DNA from: Betaproteobacteria bacterium
Lineage (GTDB): Bacteria; Pseudomonadota; Gammaproteobacteria; Burkholderiales; SG8-41
NCBI GenBank assembly: GCA_947476215.1
Contig: CANJQI010000037.1
Span: forward strand, 1-36,811
Length of the DNA: 36,811 bases
Direction of reading: 5' to 3'
The number at the start of each line of letters is the position of its first letter. The first letter of the stretch is position 1. Below the pieces are notes generated by a model, which did no database searches, had not been told where the DNA came from, and was given only the letters and a program-made list of their open reading frames with translations. The translations under genes and the position numbers were made by a program. Shown piece after piece: positions 1-11,077 of this stretch.

Positions 1-540
1 GACTTTTTAATTCCTGAGGTGTTTAACCGTGTTAATAACTACCTGTTGCAGGTACTCCAGAAGTTTTTGGATGAGGGCGTCGTAGCACATTCAAGTATCA
101 ATAGTTTGCGTGAATTGCTTCTAAAAAATGAGGACGTTATACGGCAGTTAAACTCGCATGACTTTATCAAAAGCCTGGTTCATCTTGTAATGCCTGATCG
201 GGCAAGTCTTCTGGATCGGGCAATGGGACGTCCAACTACTCTGTTGTTAGATATGATACGCAACCGCGAGGGACCATTCGAGCGGGGTGTAATCAGTGCC
301 CCCTTTCATGCTTTTTGTGCAGATCTACATCCGTTGTTCAATCTGGCTCCTGGGCAACGCATATACCCGGCGCATCTTTTGGATGCTCTGCTTCAATGCA
401 ATTGGTTGGACTGCGGGCGAGTGACAAGCGCGGAGTTCTCAACGCGCCGCCATGTGTACTGCGCGCCTGAACTGATTCACGCGTCAAAGTCAGAACTCCG
501 GCGCATGGTCGAGGATGCTATCAACATGCGGGGGGCTTGA
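1..540 (+). CDS. C-terminal part of a protein continuing off the left edge; possibly a mobile-element primase/helicase-type protein
   Basis: Frame is open from base 1 (DFLIPEVFNRVNNYLLQ...) to the TGA at 538-540. The tail ...GRVTSAEFSTRRHVYCAPEL..SKSELRRMVED resembles element-encoded primase/helicase C-termini (weak recognition). Confidence 0.4.
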   Translation, partial: DFLIPEVFNRVNNYLLQVLQKFLDEGVVAHSSINSLRELLLKNEDVIRQLNSHDFIKSLVHLVMPDRASLLDRAMGRPTTLLLDMIRNREGPFERGVISAPFHAFCADLHPLFNLAPGQRIYPAHLLDALLQCNWLDCGRVTSAEFSTRRHVYCAPELIHASKSELRRMVEDAINMRGA

Positions 541-769
541 AACTTAAAGCATGGCGGGATTGGGCGAAAGCAGGCTCGGGGCTAATTTCGCAGAAAGGCC
601 ACCCCCCTACGGCCTGACTTTGAAAAAGAATCAAAAACAAGCAAAGGGAGGCTTTTCATTTGTGCGAGGGCTTACGCTTGCGGGCATTTCAGGCGAAAAT
701 TGACGTCTGCGGTTTGCTGCCGAAACCGCAATATTTTGCCCTTGCTAGATGCGAAGCAGCCCCAAAAAT

Positions 770-790
770 TGGGGGTATTAGTGGGGGTAT
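770..790 (+). repeat. Short direct repeat TGGGGGTAT...TGGGGGTAT (12-bp period) upstream of trpG
   Basis: tgggggtat at 770-778 and again at 782-790. Confidence 0.55.
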
Positions 791-843
791 CAAACGGTAT
801 AATCTAAATAATAATGGTTATATAACAGATAGTTAGGCTTGAC

Positions 844-1416
844 ATGCTGCTCATGATCGACAACTACGATTCCTTTACCTACAACCTCGTGCAGTATTTC
901 GGCGAGCTTGAGCAGGAGGTCGTGGTTCACCGTAACGACGAAATCACGCTGGAGCGCGTTGCCGAGCTTAGTCCGCGCCACATCGTTATTTCCCCTGGCC
1001 CGTGCACGCCGAATGAGGCGGGGATTTCGGTTCCGCTGATCAAGCAGTTCGCCGGCAAGATTCCGATCCTCGGCGTGTGTCTCGGTCACCAGGCGATCGG
1101 CCAGGCGATGGGTGGCAAGATCGTCCATGCCAAGCAGGTTATGCATGGCAAGACCTCGGCTATTCAGCACAATTCGACCAGCGTGTTTCGCGGACTGCCG
1201 AATCCGTTTCAGGCGACGCGTTATCATTCGCTGGTAATCGAGCACGCCAGCATGCCGGACTGTCTTGAGATCACGGCATGGACGGAGGATGGCGAGATCA
1301 TGGGTGTGCGGCACAAGACATTGCCGGTCGAGGGCGTGCAGTTTCATCCGGAATCCATATTGACGGAGAGCGGCCATGCGCTGCTCAAAAATTTTTTGCA
1401 GGGAGACAGAGCATGA
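844..1416 (+). CDS. trpG: Anthranilate synthase component II (glutamine amidotransferase)
   Basis: [19 protein letters not shown]..., [11 protein letters not shown] and [12 protein letters not shown] motifs. Confidence 0.97.
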   Translation: MLLMIDNYDSFTYNLVQYFGELEQEVVVHRNDEITLERVAELSPRHIVISPGPCTPNEAGISVPLIKQFAGKIPILGVCLGHQAIGQAMGGKIVHAKQVMHGKTSAIQHNSTSVFRGLPNPFQATRYHSLVIEHASMPDCLEITAWTEDGEIMGVRHKTLPVEGVQFHPESILTESGHALLKNFLQGDRA

Positions 1417-2441
1417 CGCCACAGGAAGCGTTAACGCGCATCATCGAGCACCGTGAAATTTTTCAGGAAGAAATGCTGTCGCTGATGCGACAGATCATGA
1501 GCGGTGAGGTGTCGCCGACGTTGATCGCGGCGATCATCACCGGGTTGCGCGTGAAGAAGGAAACCATAGGCGAAATCGCCGCCGCGGCGCAGGTCATGCG
1601 CGAATTTGCGACCAAGGTTCCGGTCGGGGACGACGCCGGCATGGTTGATACCTGTGGCACCGGAGGCGATGCGGCGCATAGTTTCAACATTTCGACCGCC
1701 TCCGCATTTGTCGCAGCCGCAGCCGGCGCCAAGGTTGCAAAACATGGTGGACGATCGGTGTCCAGCAAGTCCGGCAGTGCCGACGTGCTCGAAGCACTGG
1801 GTGCCAATATCAATCTCAAGCCCGAGCAGGTCGCGCAGTCGATTGCTGAAACCGGTGTCGGGTTTATGTTCGCGCCGAATCACCATAGCGCCATGAAATA
1901 CGCGGCGCCGGTGCGCAAGGAACTGGGTATACGCACGATATTCAACATTCTCGGGCCGCTGACGAATCCGGCCGGCGCCAGGAATCAGGTCATGGGCGTA
2001 TTTCACCGCGACCTGGTCGGCATACAGGCGCATGTATTGCAACGCCTCGGCAGCCGGCGCGTGATGATAGTGCACGGGATCGAGGGCCTCGACGAAATTT
2101 CGGTCGCGGGTCCGACACTGATCGGTGAACTCAAGAACAACGAAGTGCGCGAATACGAGATCAAGCCCGCTGATTTCGGAATCTCCACGCACACCAATGA
2201 CGCGATACGCGTTGACGGCGCGGATCAGTCGAAAACAATGCTGCTGGCAGCACTCGACAACCAGGCCGGGGCGGCGCGGGATATCGTTGCGCTCAACGCA
2301 GGGGCCAGCATATACGTCGCCGGCCTTGCGGATACCCATGCAGGTGGCGTGAAGAAAGCGCAGGAAGTGATGGCAAACGGCGCGGCACGCCGGAAACTTG
2401 ACCAGTTCGTCGCGGTTACCCAGCGTCTTGCAACTGCCTGA
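1413..2441 (+). CDS. trpD: Anthranilate phosphoribosyltransferase
   Basis: [17 protein letters not shown]...; [34 protein letters not shown] overlap with trpG stop. Confidence 0.97.
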   Translation: MTPQEALTRIIEHREIFQEEMLSLMRQIMSGEVSPTLIAAIITGLRVKKETIGEIAAAAQVMREFATKVPVGDDAGMVDTCGTGGDAAHSFNISTASAFVAAAAGAKVAKHGGRSVSSKSGSADVLEALGANINLKPEQVAQSIAETGVGFMFAPNHHSAMKYAAPVRKELGIRTIFNILGPLTNPAGARNQVMGVFHRDLVGIQAHVLQRLGSRRVMIVHGIEGLDEISVAGPTLIGELKNNEVREYEIKPADFGISTHTNDAIRVDGADQSKTMLLAALDNQAGAARDIVALNAGASIYVAGLADTHAGGVKKAQEVMANGAARRKLDQFVAVTQRLATA

Positions 2442-2490
2442 CGCAACCGGGGCCGACCGGCGGTCACGGTTGGTTGCTGCCAACGGCGCT

Positions 2491-2645
2491 GGACTGGCAG
2501 TCTGTTGAAATTCGATCCGTCACACCGTCGGAGGCCGGTGCCCAGAGAGCGCGAGTCAATCGAATCAACACCTTAATGGATGCCGGTTTTCACCGGCATG
2601 ACGAAATGATTACCACTGTGACAATTTTCAACAAACTGCTAGACC
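2491..2645 (+). repeat. MITE-like element with imperfect terminal inverted repeats between trpD and trpC
   Basis: Left end ggactggcagtctgttgaaa and reverse complement of right end ggtctagcagtttgttgaaa match at 17 of 20 positions; interior contains gatgccggttttcaccggcatgacga palindrome; no ORF. Confidence 0.6.
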
Positions 2646-2661
2646 GGATTTGAGATTACCC

Positions 2662-3459
2662 GTGAGCGACATCCTTACACGCATTATCGATACCAAGCGG
2701 CAGGAAGTACGCGCCGCGCAATCCGCGCTGCCGTTGACTGCGTTGCACGAACTGGCGCGCGCCACGGAACCTCCGCGCGATTTCATCGCGGCATTGCGCT
2801 CGAAAATTGCCGCCGGCAAGGCAGCGGTCATCGCCGAAATCAAGAAGGCCAGTCCCAGCCGCGGCGTGCTGCGCGAGGATTTTGATCCTGCGGCGATCGC
2901 GGCAAGCTATGAACGCTACGGCGCCGCCTGCCTGTCGGTGCTGACAGACGCACAGTATTTTCAGGGCAGTGCCGAGTATCTGAAATCCGCGCGGCGCGCC
3001 TGCAGGCTTCCCGTATTGCGCAAGGATTTCATGATCGACCCGTATCAGGTTTATGAGGCGCGCGCGATGGGCGCCGACTGCATCCTTTTGATCGTCGCCG
3101 CACTTGAGGATGCGCTCATGTGCGAACTGGAGCAAACTGCGCAGTCGCTGGGAATGGCGGTGCTGGTAGAGGTGCATGATGGCGCCGAACTAGATCGTGC
3201 GCTTGCATTGCAAACGCCGCTGCTGGGTATAAACAATCGTAACCTGCGGACCTTCGAGACGCAGCTCGACGTCACGCTGCGATTACTCGACAAAGTCCCG
3301 GGAAATCGTATCGTAATAACGGAAAGCGGCATACTGACCACCGACGACGTAGCACGTATGCGTGACAAAAAAGTAAACAGTTTTCTGGTGGGCGAAGCGT
3401 TCATGCGTGCGCCGGATCCGGGCGTTGAGCTCGAACGGCTGTTCGCGGGCGGCGCCTAA
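2662..3459 (+). CDS. trpC: Indole-3-glycerol phosphate synthase
   Basis: GTG start [16 protein letters not shown]...; [57 protein letters not shown]. Confidence 0.96.
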   Translation: MSDILTRIIDTKRQEVRAAQSALPLTALHELARATEPPRDFIAALRSKIAAGKAAVIAEIKKASPSRGVLREDFDPAAIAASYERYGAACLSVLTDAQYFQGSAEYLKSARRACRLPVLRKDFMIDPYQVYEARAMGADCILLIVAALEDALMCELEQTAQSLGMAVLVEVHDGAELDRALALQTPLLGINNRNLRTFETQLDVTLRLLDKVPGNRIVITESGILTTDDVARMRDKKVNSFLVGEAFMRAPDPGVELERLFAGGA

Positions 3460-3481
3460 GAACATTCGCAAGGAAACGAAT

Positions 3482-4108
3482 ATGCTTGATCTCGATCGTC
3501 TGATAATTGCTTTCGACAATGGTCTGCGTACCTTGTTGGCGCCTGCCCATAGCGGCCGTCCGCATCCGGACCGCGGCGTCGCCGATGCGCCGCTCAGTGG
3601 CGAGGAAAAGCAGCTTGCTGCCTCGTTGATGCGCGTCAACCACAGTGGTGAAATCTGCGCGCAGGCGCTGTATCAGGGGCAGTCGTTGACCGCACGCAAT
3701 CCGCAGGCGCGCGCCGCGCTGGAGCGGGCTGCCGTGGAGGAAACCGACCACCTCGCCTGGACCGCGCGGCGCATCGAGGAACTCGGAGGCCGTATCAGTC
3801 TCTTGAATCCGTTGTGGTACGCGAGTTCGTTTGCACTCGGCGCCGCCGCCGGACTGTTGGGCGACAAGTGGAATCTCGGATTTCTGGCGGAGACGGAACG
3901 CCAGGTGGAGGGGCATCTCGCCGGTCACCTGGAGCGTTTGCCGGCGCACGATGAAAAAAGCCGGGCAGTGCTGGAAGAGATGAAAAACGACGAAGCGCGT
4001 CACGCCCGTTCCGCCGTTGAACATGGCGCCGCCGACCTGCCCGCACCGGTCAAGCACGCGATGAAACTGGGATCGAAAGTGATGACGGGGATTACGTACT
4101 GGATATAG
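3482..4108 (+). CDS. coq7: Coq7-type demethoxyubiquinone hydroxylase
   Basis: [22 protein letters not shown]..., [36 protein letters not shown], ferritin-like di-iron motifs. Confidence 0.95.
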   Translation: MLDLDRLIIAFDNGLRTLLAPAHSGRPHPDRGVADAPLSGEEKQLAASLMRVNHSGEICAQALYQGQSLTARNPQARAALERAAVEETDHLAWTARRIEELGGRISLLNPLWYASSFALGAAAGLLGDKWNLGFLAETERQVEGHLAGHLERLPAHDEKSRAVLEEMKNDEARHARSAVEHGAADLPAPVKHAMKLGSKVMTGITYWI

Positions 4109-4121
4109 GGTTCAAATAAAC

Positions 4122-4538
4122 TCACTCTTCCCGTATCTCAAAATCATGCGTAATCGCGGCGGTTTTCGCCAGCATGATCGATGCTGAGCAGTATTTCTCG
4201 GCCGACAGGTGTATCGCGCGCTCGACCTGCTGCGGCTTCAACGCTTTGCCGCTGACGATATAGTGGAAGTGTATCTTGGTGAATACCTTGGGGTCCTCGT
4301 CGGCGCGCTCGGAATCGATTTCGACCACGCAGTCAGTGACGTCGGCGCGCCCCTTTTTCAGGATATGGACTACATCGTAGGCCGAGCAACCGCCGGTGCC
4401 GATCAAGACCGTTTCCATGGGCCGCATGCCTAAATTGCGGCCTCCGCCTTCGGGCGCGCCGTCCATCACTAGTGCATGGCCGCTGCCGGATTCCCCCATA
4501 AAGCAGACGTTTTCTATCCATTTGATGCGAGCTTTCAT
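4122..4538 (-). CDS. OsmC family protein
   Basis: MKARIKWIENVCFMGESGSGHALVMDG...GTGGCSAYDVVHILKKGR...SAEKYCSASIMLAKTA. Confidence 0.9.
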   Translation of the reverse strand: MKARIKWIENVCFMGESGSGHALVMDGAPEGGGRNLGMRPMETVLIGTGGCSAYDVVHILKKGRADVTDCVVEIDSERADEDPKVFTKIHFHYIVSGKALKPQQVERAIHLSAEKYCSASIMLAKTAAITHDFEIREE

Positions 4539-4704
4539 GGCCCTACCCTGTTTGTATGCAAAACAGGAAGATACCAGATCAGGTGTGCATTTTCGCGAAC
4601 CGTGATCCGTAGTCTCACCGGCGACTCGTCCTTCCATGCCTCTGAAAGGAGATTGTGCTGGTATCAGGCTGTTTACATGGACATAATCCAGTCTCAAGGG
4701 AATT

Positions 4705-4734
4705 TTGACAGGAAAGGAATTTTTGTCATATAAT
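4705..4734 (+). promoter_or_regulatory. Sigma70-type promoter for rplM-rpsI
   Basis: TTGACA (4705-4710), 18-bp spacer, TATAAT (4729-4734) upstream of rplM. Confidence 0.8.
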
Positions 4735-4783
4735 CCAAGGCTTTCCGTCGTTTGCAACGGCTTTCAAAGGTAGTGGGGCAGTT

Positions 4784-5218
4784 ATGAAAACATTTGTGGC
4801 GAAAGCCCATGAAGTCACGCACGACTGGGTCTTGGTCGATGCGCAGGACAAAGTGCTGGGGCGGCTCGCCGCGGCACTTGCACACCGTTTGCGCGGTAAG
4901 CACAAGCCGGAATTCACACCGCATGTCGACACTGGCGACTGTATCGTCGTGGTCAATGTAGACAAGTTGCGCGTCACGGGTAACAAGGCAAACGCCAAGA
5001 TGTATCACCGTCACAGCACCTATCCGGGCGGCATCTATAGCACCACTTTCGGCAAGTTGCATGCGCGCCATCCCGGCCGCGTGCTTGAAATCGCCGTCAA
5101 GGGCATGCTGCCCAAGGGGCCGCTGGGCTATGCGATGCTGAAGAAGCTCAAGGTATATGCGGGCACGAGTCATCCTCATGTCGCACAACAACCCAAACCT
5201 CTCGAAATAAGGGCCTGA
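4784..5218 (+). CDS. rplM: 50S ribosomal protein L13
   Basis: [30 protein letters not shown]... Confidence 0.98.
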   Translation: MKTFVAKAHEVTHDWVLVDAQDKVLGRLAAALAHRLRGKHKPEFTPHVDTGDCIVVVNVDKLRVTGNKANAKMYHRHSTYPGGIYSTTFGKLHARHPGRVLEIAVKGMLPKGPLGYAMLKKLKVYAGTSHPHVAQQPKPLEIRA

Positions 5219-5222
5219 TTCC

Positions 5223-5624
5223 ATGTCAGCCAAGCAAACGCAATATAGCTACGGCACGGGCCGTCGCAAGAGCGCTGTCGCGCGTGTTTTTATCAAGCCG
5301 GGCAAAGGCGACATCGTCGTCAATGACAAACCCGTCGATATATTTTTCTCCCGTGAAACCGGACGCATGATCGTGCGCCAGCCGCTGGTGCTTATCGACA
5401 AGGTTAATGATTTCGATATCATGGTCAATGTGGATGGCGGCGGTGAATCCGGTCAGGCCGGCGCGGTTCGTCATGGCATTACGCGCGCACTGATCCAATT
5501 TGATGAGACACTCAAACCCGTGCTCAAGAAAGCCGGATTCGTGACACGTGATGCGCGGGAAGTCGAGCGCAAGAAAGTCGGCTTGCGCAAGGCGCGGCGC
5601 CGCAAGCAGTTCTCGAAACGCTAA
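5223..5624 (+). CDS. rpsI: 30S ribosomal protein S9
   Basis: [16 protein letters not shown]...[12 protein letters not shown]-terminus. Confidence 0.98.
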   Translation: MSAKQTQYSYGTGRRKSAVARVFIKPGKGDIVVNDKPVDIFFSRETGRMIVRQPLVLIDKVNDFDIMVNVDGGGESGQAGAVRHGITRALIQFDETLKPVLKKAGFVTRDAREVERKKVGLRKARRRKQFSKR

Positions 5625-5632
5625 TCGGCCCC

Positions 5633-5659
5633 AAAAAGCCGCCTTCGGGCGGCTTTTTT
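5633..5659 (+). terminator. Rho-independent terminator after rpsI
   Basis: aaaaagccgcc ttcg ggcggctttttt. Confidence 0.9.
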
Positions 5660-5871
5660 GTTATTGGGCTTGCGTATCGGCGCGGATAGTCGATACGCGG
5701 TATCCGCGCGGTCGTCACCGCTCGTAACTTTCCGGAAATCTCAAATGATTCGTCGTTCGCGCCGAGCCTCGGCACAGGGCCGCGATTCGTCCGTGTCGGA
5801 CGGTCCTGGCCTGCCGTTCAATTGATGGCATTCGTTTTAACTTACAATAGCCCGTGACATAGGGTGCGAGT

Positions 5872-6912
5872 ATGGACAATAGAAAACTGAAAGTAGGGAT
5901 AGTGGGCGGCACGGGCTACAGCGGCGTGGAGTTGTTGCGGCTGCTGGCGCATCATCCGCAATGCAGTCTCGCGGTGATTACCTCGCGCGGCGAAGCGGGC
6001 ACGCCGGTCGCCACGATGTTTCCCAGTCTGCGCGGCCACGTGGCGCTCGACTTCAGCGCACCGTCGGATGACGCGCTAAAACAATGTGACGTGGTGTTTT
6101 TTGCCACGCCGAATGGGGTGGCCATGCAGCAGGCGCGCATGTTGTTCGACGCCGGTGTGAAGATCGTCGACATTTCCGCGGATTTTCGCCTCAAGGACGT
6201 CACGTCGTGGGAGAAGTGGTATGGCGTCAAGCATGCCTGTCCCGAGCTTGTGGCCGAAGCCGTCTATGGTCTGCCCGAACTGAATCGCGAACAGATCAAG
6301 CACGCGCGCATCGTTGCCAATCCAGGTTGTTACCCGACTTCCGTCCAGCTGGGTTTCATGCCTTTGATCAAGCACAAACTGGTGGATCTCGGACATCTGG
6401 TCGCGGACGCCAAGTCGGGTGTCAGTGGCGCCGGACGCAAAGCTGAAGTGGCAACGCTGTTTTCCGAGGCTTCCGACAATTTCAAGGCGTACGGCGTATC
6501 CGGGCATCGTCATCATCCCGAGATCGTGCAGGGGCTCGAGCAGATGGCGGGGTCCGGGGTCGGACTTACGTTTGTGCCGCACCTGACGCCGATGATACGC
6601 GGCATACATGCGACCTTGTATGCCCGGCTACAGGGCTCTGAAAATCTCCAGACCCTATATGAAAATTTTTACGCCCACGAGCCTTTCGTGGACGTCATGC
6701 CTACAGGCAGCCACCCCGACACACGCTCGGTGCGGGGGAGCAATCTGTGCCGTATTGCCGTGCATCAACCACGCGATGGCGGTACTGCGGTGATACTGTC
6801 CGTTATCGACAACTTGACCAAGGGTGCTGCCGGCCAGGCAATTCAGAACATGAACCTGATGTGCGGTCTGGCGGAAGCAACCGGATTGGAGCAGATCGCA
6901 TTAATGCCCTGA
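5872..6912 (+). CDS. argC: N-acetyl-gamma-glutamyl-phosphate reductase
   Basis: [48 protein letters not shown]. Confidence 0.97.
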   Translation: MDNRKLKVGIVGGTGYSGVELLRLLAHHPQCSLAVITSRGEAGTPVATMFPSLRGHVALDFSAPSDDALKQCDVVFFATPNGVAMQQARMLFDAGVKIVDISADFRLKDVTSWEKWYGVKHACPELVAEAVYGLPELNREQIKHARIVANPGCYPTSVQLGFMPLIKHKLVDLGHLVADAKSGVSGAGRKAEVATLFSEASDNFKAYGVSGHRHHPEIVQGLEQMAGSGVGLTFVPHLTPMIRGIHATLYARLQGSENLQTLYENFYAHEPFVDVMPTGSHPDTRSVRGSNLCRIAVHQPRDGGTAVILSVIDNLTKGAAGQAIQNMNLMCGLAEATGLEQIALMP

Positions 6913-6929
6913 TCAAAAGGTTGCGGCGC

Positions 6930-7649
6930 ATGTTCGGCATTGCGGCGCCACGCGTCGCGGTACGCACGGCTATGCCGTGGTATCTGCGCTGGTTCGGCCC
7001 GTTGGTGCTGGGATTGACAGTAATGTTGTTGTCGCGCGAGGCCTTTGATTTCGGCAAGAGATTCGCGGGATTCAATCAGAATGAAGTCGAAAGCGAGTTG
7101 CAGAAGCTCAGGGAAGCCAATGCCAGCATGCAGCAGGAACTTACCCAGCTGCGCGGGCAGCTTGCGCAGGGTGACGGACAGCGGCAAATAGAGCGTGCAA
7201 CCTATAACGACCTTGTCAAGCAGATCAAAGCACTTGCCAATGAAAATTCGACAATCAAGGAAGATCTAGTGTTTTTCCAGACGTTAATGCCATCTGGCGG
7301 CAAAGAAGGCGGGGTGACAGCCAGCCGGTTCCTGTTGCAGAGTGAAACGGCACCCGGTGAATACCGCTACCAGTTGTTGTTGACCCAAACCGGTCAACGT
7401 AGTAAAGACTTCGTGGGCAACGTACAATTCGTGGTAAACCTGTTGCAGGACAATAAAAAGATGGTCATGGCATTACCGTCGGACGGAAATAAGGACGCGC
7501 AAGGATTCAAACTGAATTTTCGGTTATATCAACGCCTGGACGGCACGTTTCGGGTTGCTCCCGGCACCGTGGTGAATAGCATACAGGCGCGGGTATTTGA
7601 AAATGGCGCAAGCCAGCCCATATTGACGCAGACGGCCAATGCGTCCTGA
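6930..7649 (+). CDS. Membrane-anchored coiled-coil protein (DUF6776-like)
   Basis: N-terminal TM segment WFGPLVLGLTVMLLS, coiled coil ESELQKLREANASMQQELTQLRGQ, upstream of bactofilin. Confidence 0.65.
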   Translation: MFGIAAPRVAVRTAMPWYLRWFGPLVLGLTVMLLSREAFDFGKRFAGFNQNEVESELQKLREANASMQQELTQLRGQLAQGDGQRQIERATYNDLVKQIKALANENSTIKEDLVFFQTLMPSGGKEGGVTASRFLLQSETAPGEYRYQLLLTQTGQRSKDFVGNVQFVVNLLQDNKKMVMALPSDGNKDAQGFKLNFRLYQRLDGTFRVAPGTVVNSIQARVFENGASQPILTQTANAS

Positions 7650-7663
7650 AAGGAACACATTTC

Positions 7664-8071
7664 ATGTTTGGAAACAAGGCGAATAAACCGCAGAGTCGTA
7701 TCGACTGCCTGATAGGCGAGGGAACCACGATAGAAGGGAACATAGAGTTCAGCGGCGGTTTGCGGGTAGACGGTAACGTCCACGGCAACGTGCTCGCAGG
7801 GCAGGGCCAGTCGGGTACGTTGGTGCTGTCGGAGCAGGCACGCATCGACGGCGAAATCCGCGTCTCGCACGCGGTCATCAACGGAACCGTAGCCGGACCG
7901 GTCTATGCGAGCGAATATCTGGAACTGCAGTCCAAAGCCAATGTCACAGGAGATGTTCACTACCGCACGCTTGAAATGCAGTTGGGTGCGATTGTGCAGG
8001 GCAGGCTGGTCTATCAACCCGAGGGCAAGTCCGATAAGGTCGTGCAACTGAAACCAGCGACTGCCGAATGA
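7664..8071 (+). CDS. Bactofilin (polymerising cytoskeletal protein)
   Basis: IDCLIGEGTTIEGNIEFSGGLRVDGNVHGNV... repetitive beta-helix pattern. Confidence 0.93.
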   Translation: MFGNKANKPQSRIDCLIGEGTTIEGNIEFSGGLRVDGNVHGNVLAGQGQSGTLVLSEQARIDGEIRVSHAVINGTVAGPVYASEYLELQSKANVTGDVHYRTLEMQLGAIVQGRLVYQPEGKSDKVVQLKPATAE

Positions 8072-8163
8072 CCGGAAATAATAGGTATTCCGGCCAATAT
8101 GCTGACTATGATGGCCGGATAGCTTGTTACAATGGCAACAAACCCAAATAGCAGGAGCAGACC

Positions 8164-8514
8164 ATGAATGCAATGACAGAAATGCCCGCACCGCTGGTTT
8201 TTACCGATAACGCCGCCGGCAAGGTGAAACAATTGATTACCGAGGAAGGCAATCCCGGCCTCAAGTTGCGTGTATTCGTGAGTGGCGGCGGCTGCTCGGG
8301 CTTTCAGTATGGATTCACGTTTGACGAAGCGATAAACGAAGATGACACTGCCATGCAGAAAGACGGCGTCACGTTGCTGATAGATCCGATGAGCTTGCAG
8401 TACCTGTCAGGCGCCGAAATCGATTATCAGGAAAACGCCGAAGGCGCGCAGTTTGTCATCAAGAATCCTAATGCGACATCAACCTGCGGCTGCGGCTCGT
8501 CTTTCTCTGCGTAA
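8164..8514 (+). CDS. erpA: Iron-sulfur cluster insertion protein
   Basis: A-type carrier: [21 protein letters not shown] ... [16 protein letters not shown]. Confidence 0.95.
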   Translation: MNAMTEMPAPLVFTDNAAGKVKQLITEEGNPGLKLRVFVSGGGCSGFQYGFTFDEAINEDDTAMQKDGVTLLIDPMSLQYLSGAEIDYQENAEGAQFVIKNPNATSTCGCGSSFSA

Positions 8515-8522
8515 TTGCTTTT

Positions 8523-8567
8523 CGGGCATGAAAAAAGGGCGCCGAAGGCGCCCTTTTTTCATGCCCG
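8523..8567. terminator. Bidirectional terminator between convergent erpA and anmK
   Basis: 21-bp perfect inverted repeat cgggcatgaaaaaagggcgcc gaa ggcgcccttttttcatgcccg. Confidence 0.92.
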
Positions 8568-9653
8568 ATATAGCGCGCCCAGTATGCGCGCACCGTTGGC
8601 GCCCGTCACGGCCGGCAGATTTCCGGGCTGGCTTTCCAGATTTTGTTTTGCCAGCCACGCAAATGCCAGCGCTTCCACTATTTGTGGTGATACACCCAGT
8701 ACTTCCGTTGTGGTCACGCGATGCGACGCGAGCTTAAGGCTGAGCGCATCCATGAGAGCCGTGTTTTGGGCGCCGCCTCCGCATACAAAAACCTCGCACG
8801 CAGTGGTTCTGCCCTCGTTGACCGCATCTGCGATTCCGCACACGGTCAGCGCCAGCAACGTCGCCTGAACATCGGCGGGGTTCTCATCACCGTTCAGGTA
8901 CTGCGCCAGCCAGGCTGCGTTGAATGTTTCCCGTCCGGTGCTCTTGGGCGGCGCGCGATTGAAGTATTCGTAGGCAAGCATCCGTCTCAGCATTTCGGTT
9001 ATTGGCTTGCCACTTGTCGCCCATAGTCCGTTTTCGTCATATGGCACGTTCTGATGCCGTTGAGCCCACGCATCCATCAGCATGTTGCCCGGACCACAGT
9101 CGAAGCCGGTAACCGCCCCTGATGGCGGCAGACTGGTCAGATTGGCAATGCCGCCTATGTTGACTACGATCCTATGCTTGTCCGGGCAGCCGAAGATCGC
9201 TTGGTGAAATGCAGGAACCAGCGGCGCGCCCTGCCCACCGGCGGCGATATCACGGCTGCGAAAGTCGCAAACCACGGATATGCCGGTCAGCTCCGCGAGC
9301 AGCGCGCCGTTGACGAGCTGCACCGTGTAACCGGCGTCGGGCTGGTGGCGCACGGTTTGGCCGTGACATCCGATAGCCGCTACGTCCGAAGGTTCGATGC
9401 GGTGCGTCTCCAATAGACCTAGCACCGCACCGGCATATAGGCGTGCCAGCGAACTCGCAGCCAGCGTGCAGCGTCTTAGTTCGTCGCATCCACCGGCTTG
9501 GTTCAGGGACAGCAGTTCCGCGCGCAGTTCGGCGGGAAAAGGCAGATGTAAGTGCCCGCTTACGTGCGTGTTACCCGAGGAAAAGTCGCAAATTGCGGCA
9601 TCCACGCCGTCGAGGCTGGTGCCTGACATCAGCCCGATATAGTAGCCGGGCAT
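8559..9653 (-). CDS. anmK: Anhydro-N-acetylmuramic acid kinase
   Basis: YYIGLMSGTSLDGVDAAI; GCHGQTVRHQP; NIGGIANLT; FDCGPGNMLMDAW. Confidence 0.96.
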   Translation of the reverse strand: MPGYYIGLMSGTSLDGVDAAICDFSSGNTHVSGHLHLPFPAELRAELLSLNQAGGCDELRRCTLAASSLARLYAGAVLGLLETHRIEPSDVAAIGCHGQTVRHQPDAGYTVQLVNGALLAELTGISVVCDFRSRDIAAGGQGAPLVPAFHQAIFGCPDKHRIVVNIGGIANLTSLPPSGAVTGFDCGPGNMLMDAWAQRHQNVPYDENGLWATSGKPITEMLRRMLAYEYFNRAPPKSTGRETFNAAWLAQYLNGDENPADVQATLLALTVCGIADAVNEGRTTACEVFVCGGGAQNTALMDALSLKLASHRVTTTEVLGVSPQIVEALAFAWLAKQNLESQPGNLPAVTGANGARILGALYRA

Positions 9654-9662
9654 TAAAAAAGC

Positions 9663-10970
9663 TCAGTCGATACGCGCCGATTTGAAACTTTGCAGCAACG
9701 CGATACGGTGCATGTACGGCTCGGCGGTCTGGTCAAAACGCGGCTTGAGGTCCGGCGTGAGCGGCGGCGCGGCAGGTATCATCGCGAAGCGCAACGGATC
9801 CTGGTGCGCGTTGTTAATCCGGAATTCGTAATGCAGATGCGGGCCGGTGGCGAGACCTGTCGCGCCGACGAATCCAATAATTTCGCCTTGCGAAACGCGC
9901 TGACCCTTGCGCATGTTCTTGGCGAATCCCGAAAGGTGTCCGTACCACGTGGTGTAATTGGATTGATGCCGCAATACCACGACATTGCCGTATCCGCCCT
10001 GCCGGCCTGCGAAATCGACGATGCCGTCAGCCGTTGCCTTGACACGTGTACCCGTCGGTGCGCCATAGTCGACCCCGGTATGCGCACGCCATTTCTGCAA
10101 TATGGGATGAAAGCGTCCGGTCGAGAACCCGGACGTAATTCTGGAAAACTCGAGCGGTGACTTGAGGAACTGTTTGCGCAGATTCTTGCCGTCCAGAGTG
10201 TAGTATCCGCCCTGATTTTCCGCGTATTCGAAATACACGGCCTGGTAGCTCTTGTTTTGATTGACGAATTCGGCCGCCAGCACGCGTCCGGTCTTGACCA
10301 GTTCGCCGCGGTTGTAGATACCCTCGTAAACAACGCTGAAGCGGTCTCCTTTACGCAAGTCCCGCTGAAAATCGATATCGCCGGAAAAAATATCCACAAG
10401 TTGCATTGCGACGGCATCTGACAGCCCCGCCTCGTCGCTTGCGCCAAACAGCGAACTCCTGATTTGCGCCGATTTCATCAAAATGCGCTTTTCCTGCTGC
10501 ACTTTTTCCTGTTTAACGTTGACACCGCTGCTGTCTCGGTCCAGGGATAGCAGGGTGTCACCACTCAGATAACGCAGGCTGACTAGCTTGCCGTCGGTAT
10601 CCGTGGAAGCCCGGACGCTACGGCCGGGGACCAACTGGCGTAACGCTCGTGCTTGTGGGCTGTTGCGCAACACCTGCAAAGCGTCCGGATCGTCAATATT
10701 CAATCGCGCCAGCAGGCTGGCAACCGTGTCACCACGCTGGATGCGCTCTTCACGTATGAAAGCAGAATCCCCTTCGCTTAAGGGCAACACGGTCGGAAGG
10801 TTTATGGCCTCCACGACATTATTGATCTGAACCGGTTCCACGAAGGTGCTGGGAGCCACGCCGAAGGCAGCGACGATTCCAAAACACGGCACGGCAATCA
10901 AGGCGGCAAAAAACCTGTGGCGGATCGCGAGGTTGAGTATCGAAATCGCCAATTTTTGAGCTAAAATCAT
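9663..10970 (-). CDS. M23 family peptidoglycan endopeptidase
   Basis: OapA/LysM-like N-terminal region and HTGVDYGAPTGTRVKATADGIV...GHLSGFAKNMRKGQRV...GPHLHYEFR. Confidence 0.92.
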   Translation of the reverse strand: MILAQKLAISILNLAIRHRFFAALIAVPCFGIVAAFGVAPSTFVEPVQINNVVEAINLPTVLPLSEGDSAFIREERIQRGDTVASLLARLNIDDPDALQVLRNSPQARALRQLVPGRSVRASTDTDGKLVSLRYLSGDTLLSLDRDSSGVNVKQEKVQQEKRILMKSAQIRSSLFGASDEAGLSDAVAMQLVDIFSGDIDFQRDLRKGDRFSVVYEGIYNRGELVKTGRVLAAEFVNQNKSYQAVYFEYAENQGGYYTLDGKNLRKQFLKSPLEFSRITSGFSTGRFHPILQKWRAHTGVDYGAPTGTRVKATADGIVDFAGRQGGYGNVVVLRHQSNYTTWYGHLSGFAKNMRKGQRVSQGEIIGFVGATGLATGPHLHYEFRINNAHQDPLRFAMIPAAPPLTPDLKPRFDQTAEPYMHRIALLQSFKSARID

Positions 10971-11077
10971 GCTTTTAGCATACCGTCTAAAAGGCTCCAA
11001 GTGGAGCAACGCTCGAAGCTTAGCAGAATGGCATTTGTGCGCAACCGCACATTTCACATCGTGAAATACAGAAAAAA

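Noticed and set aside
1431-2483. 350-aa minus-strand ORF over trpD
   Set aside because: Antisense shadow of an unmistakable trpD; no recognisable motifs.
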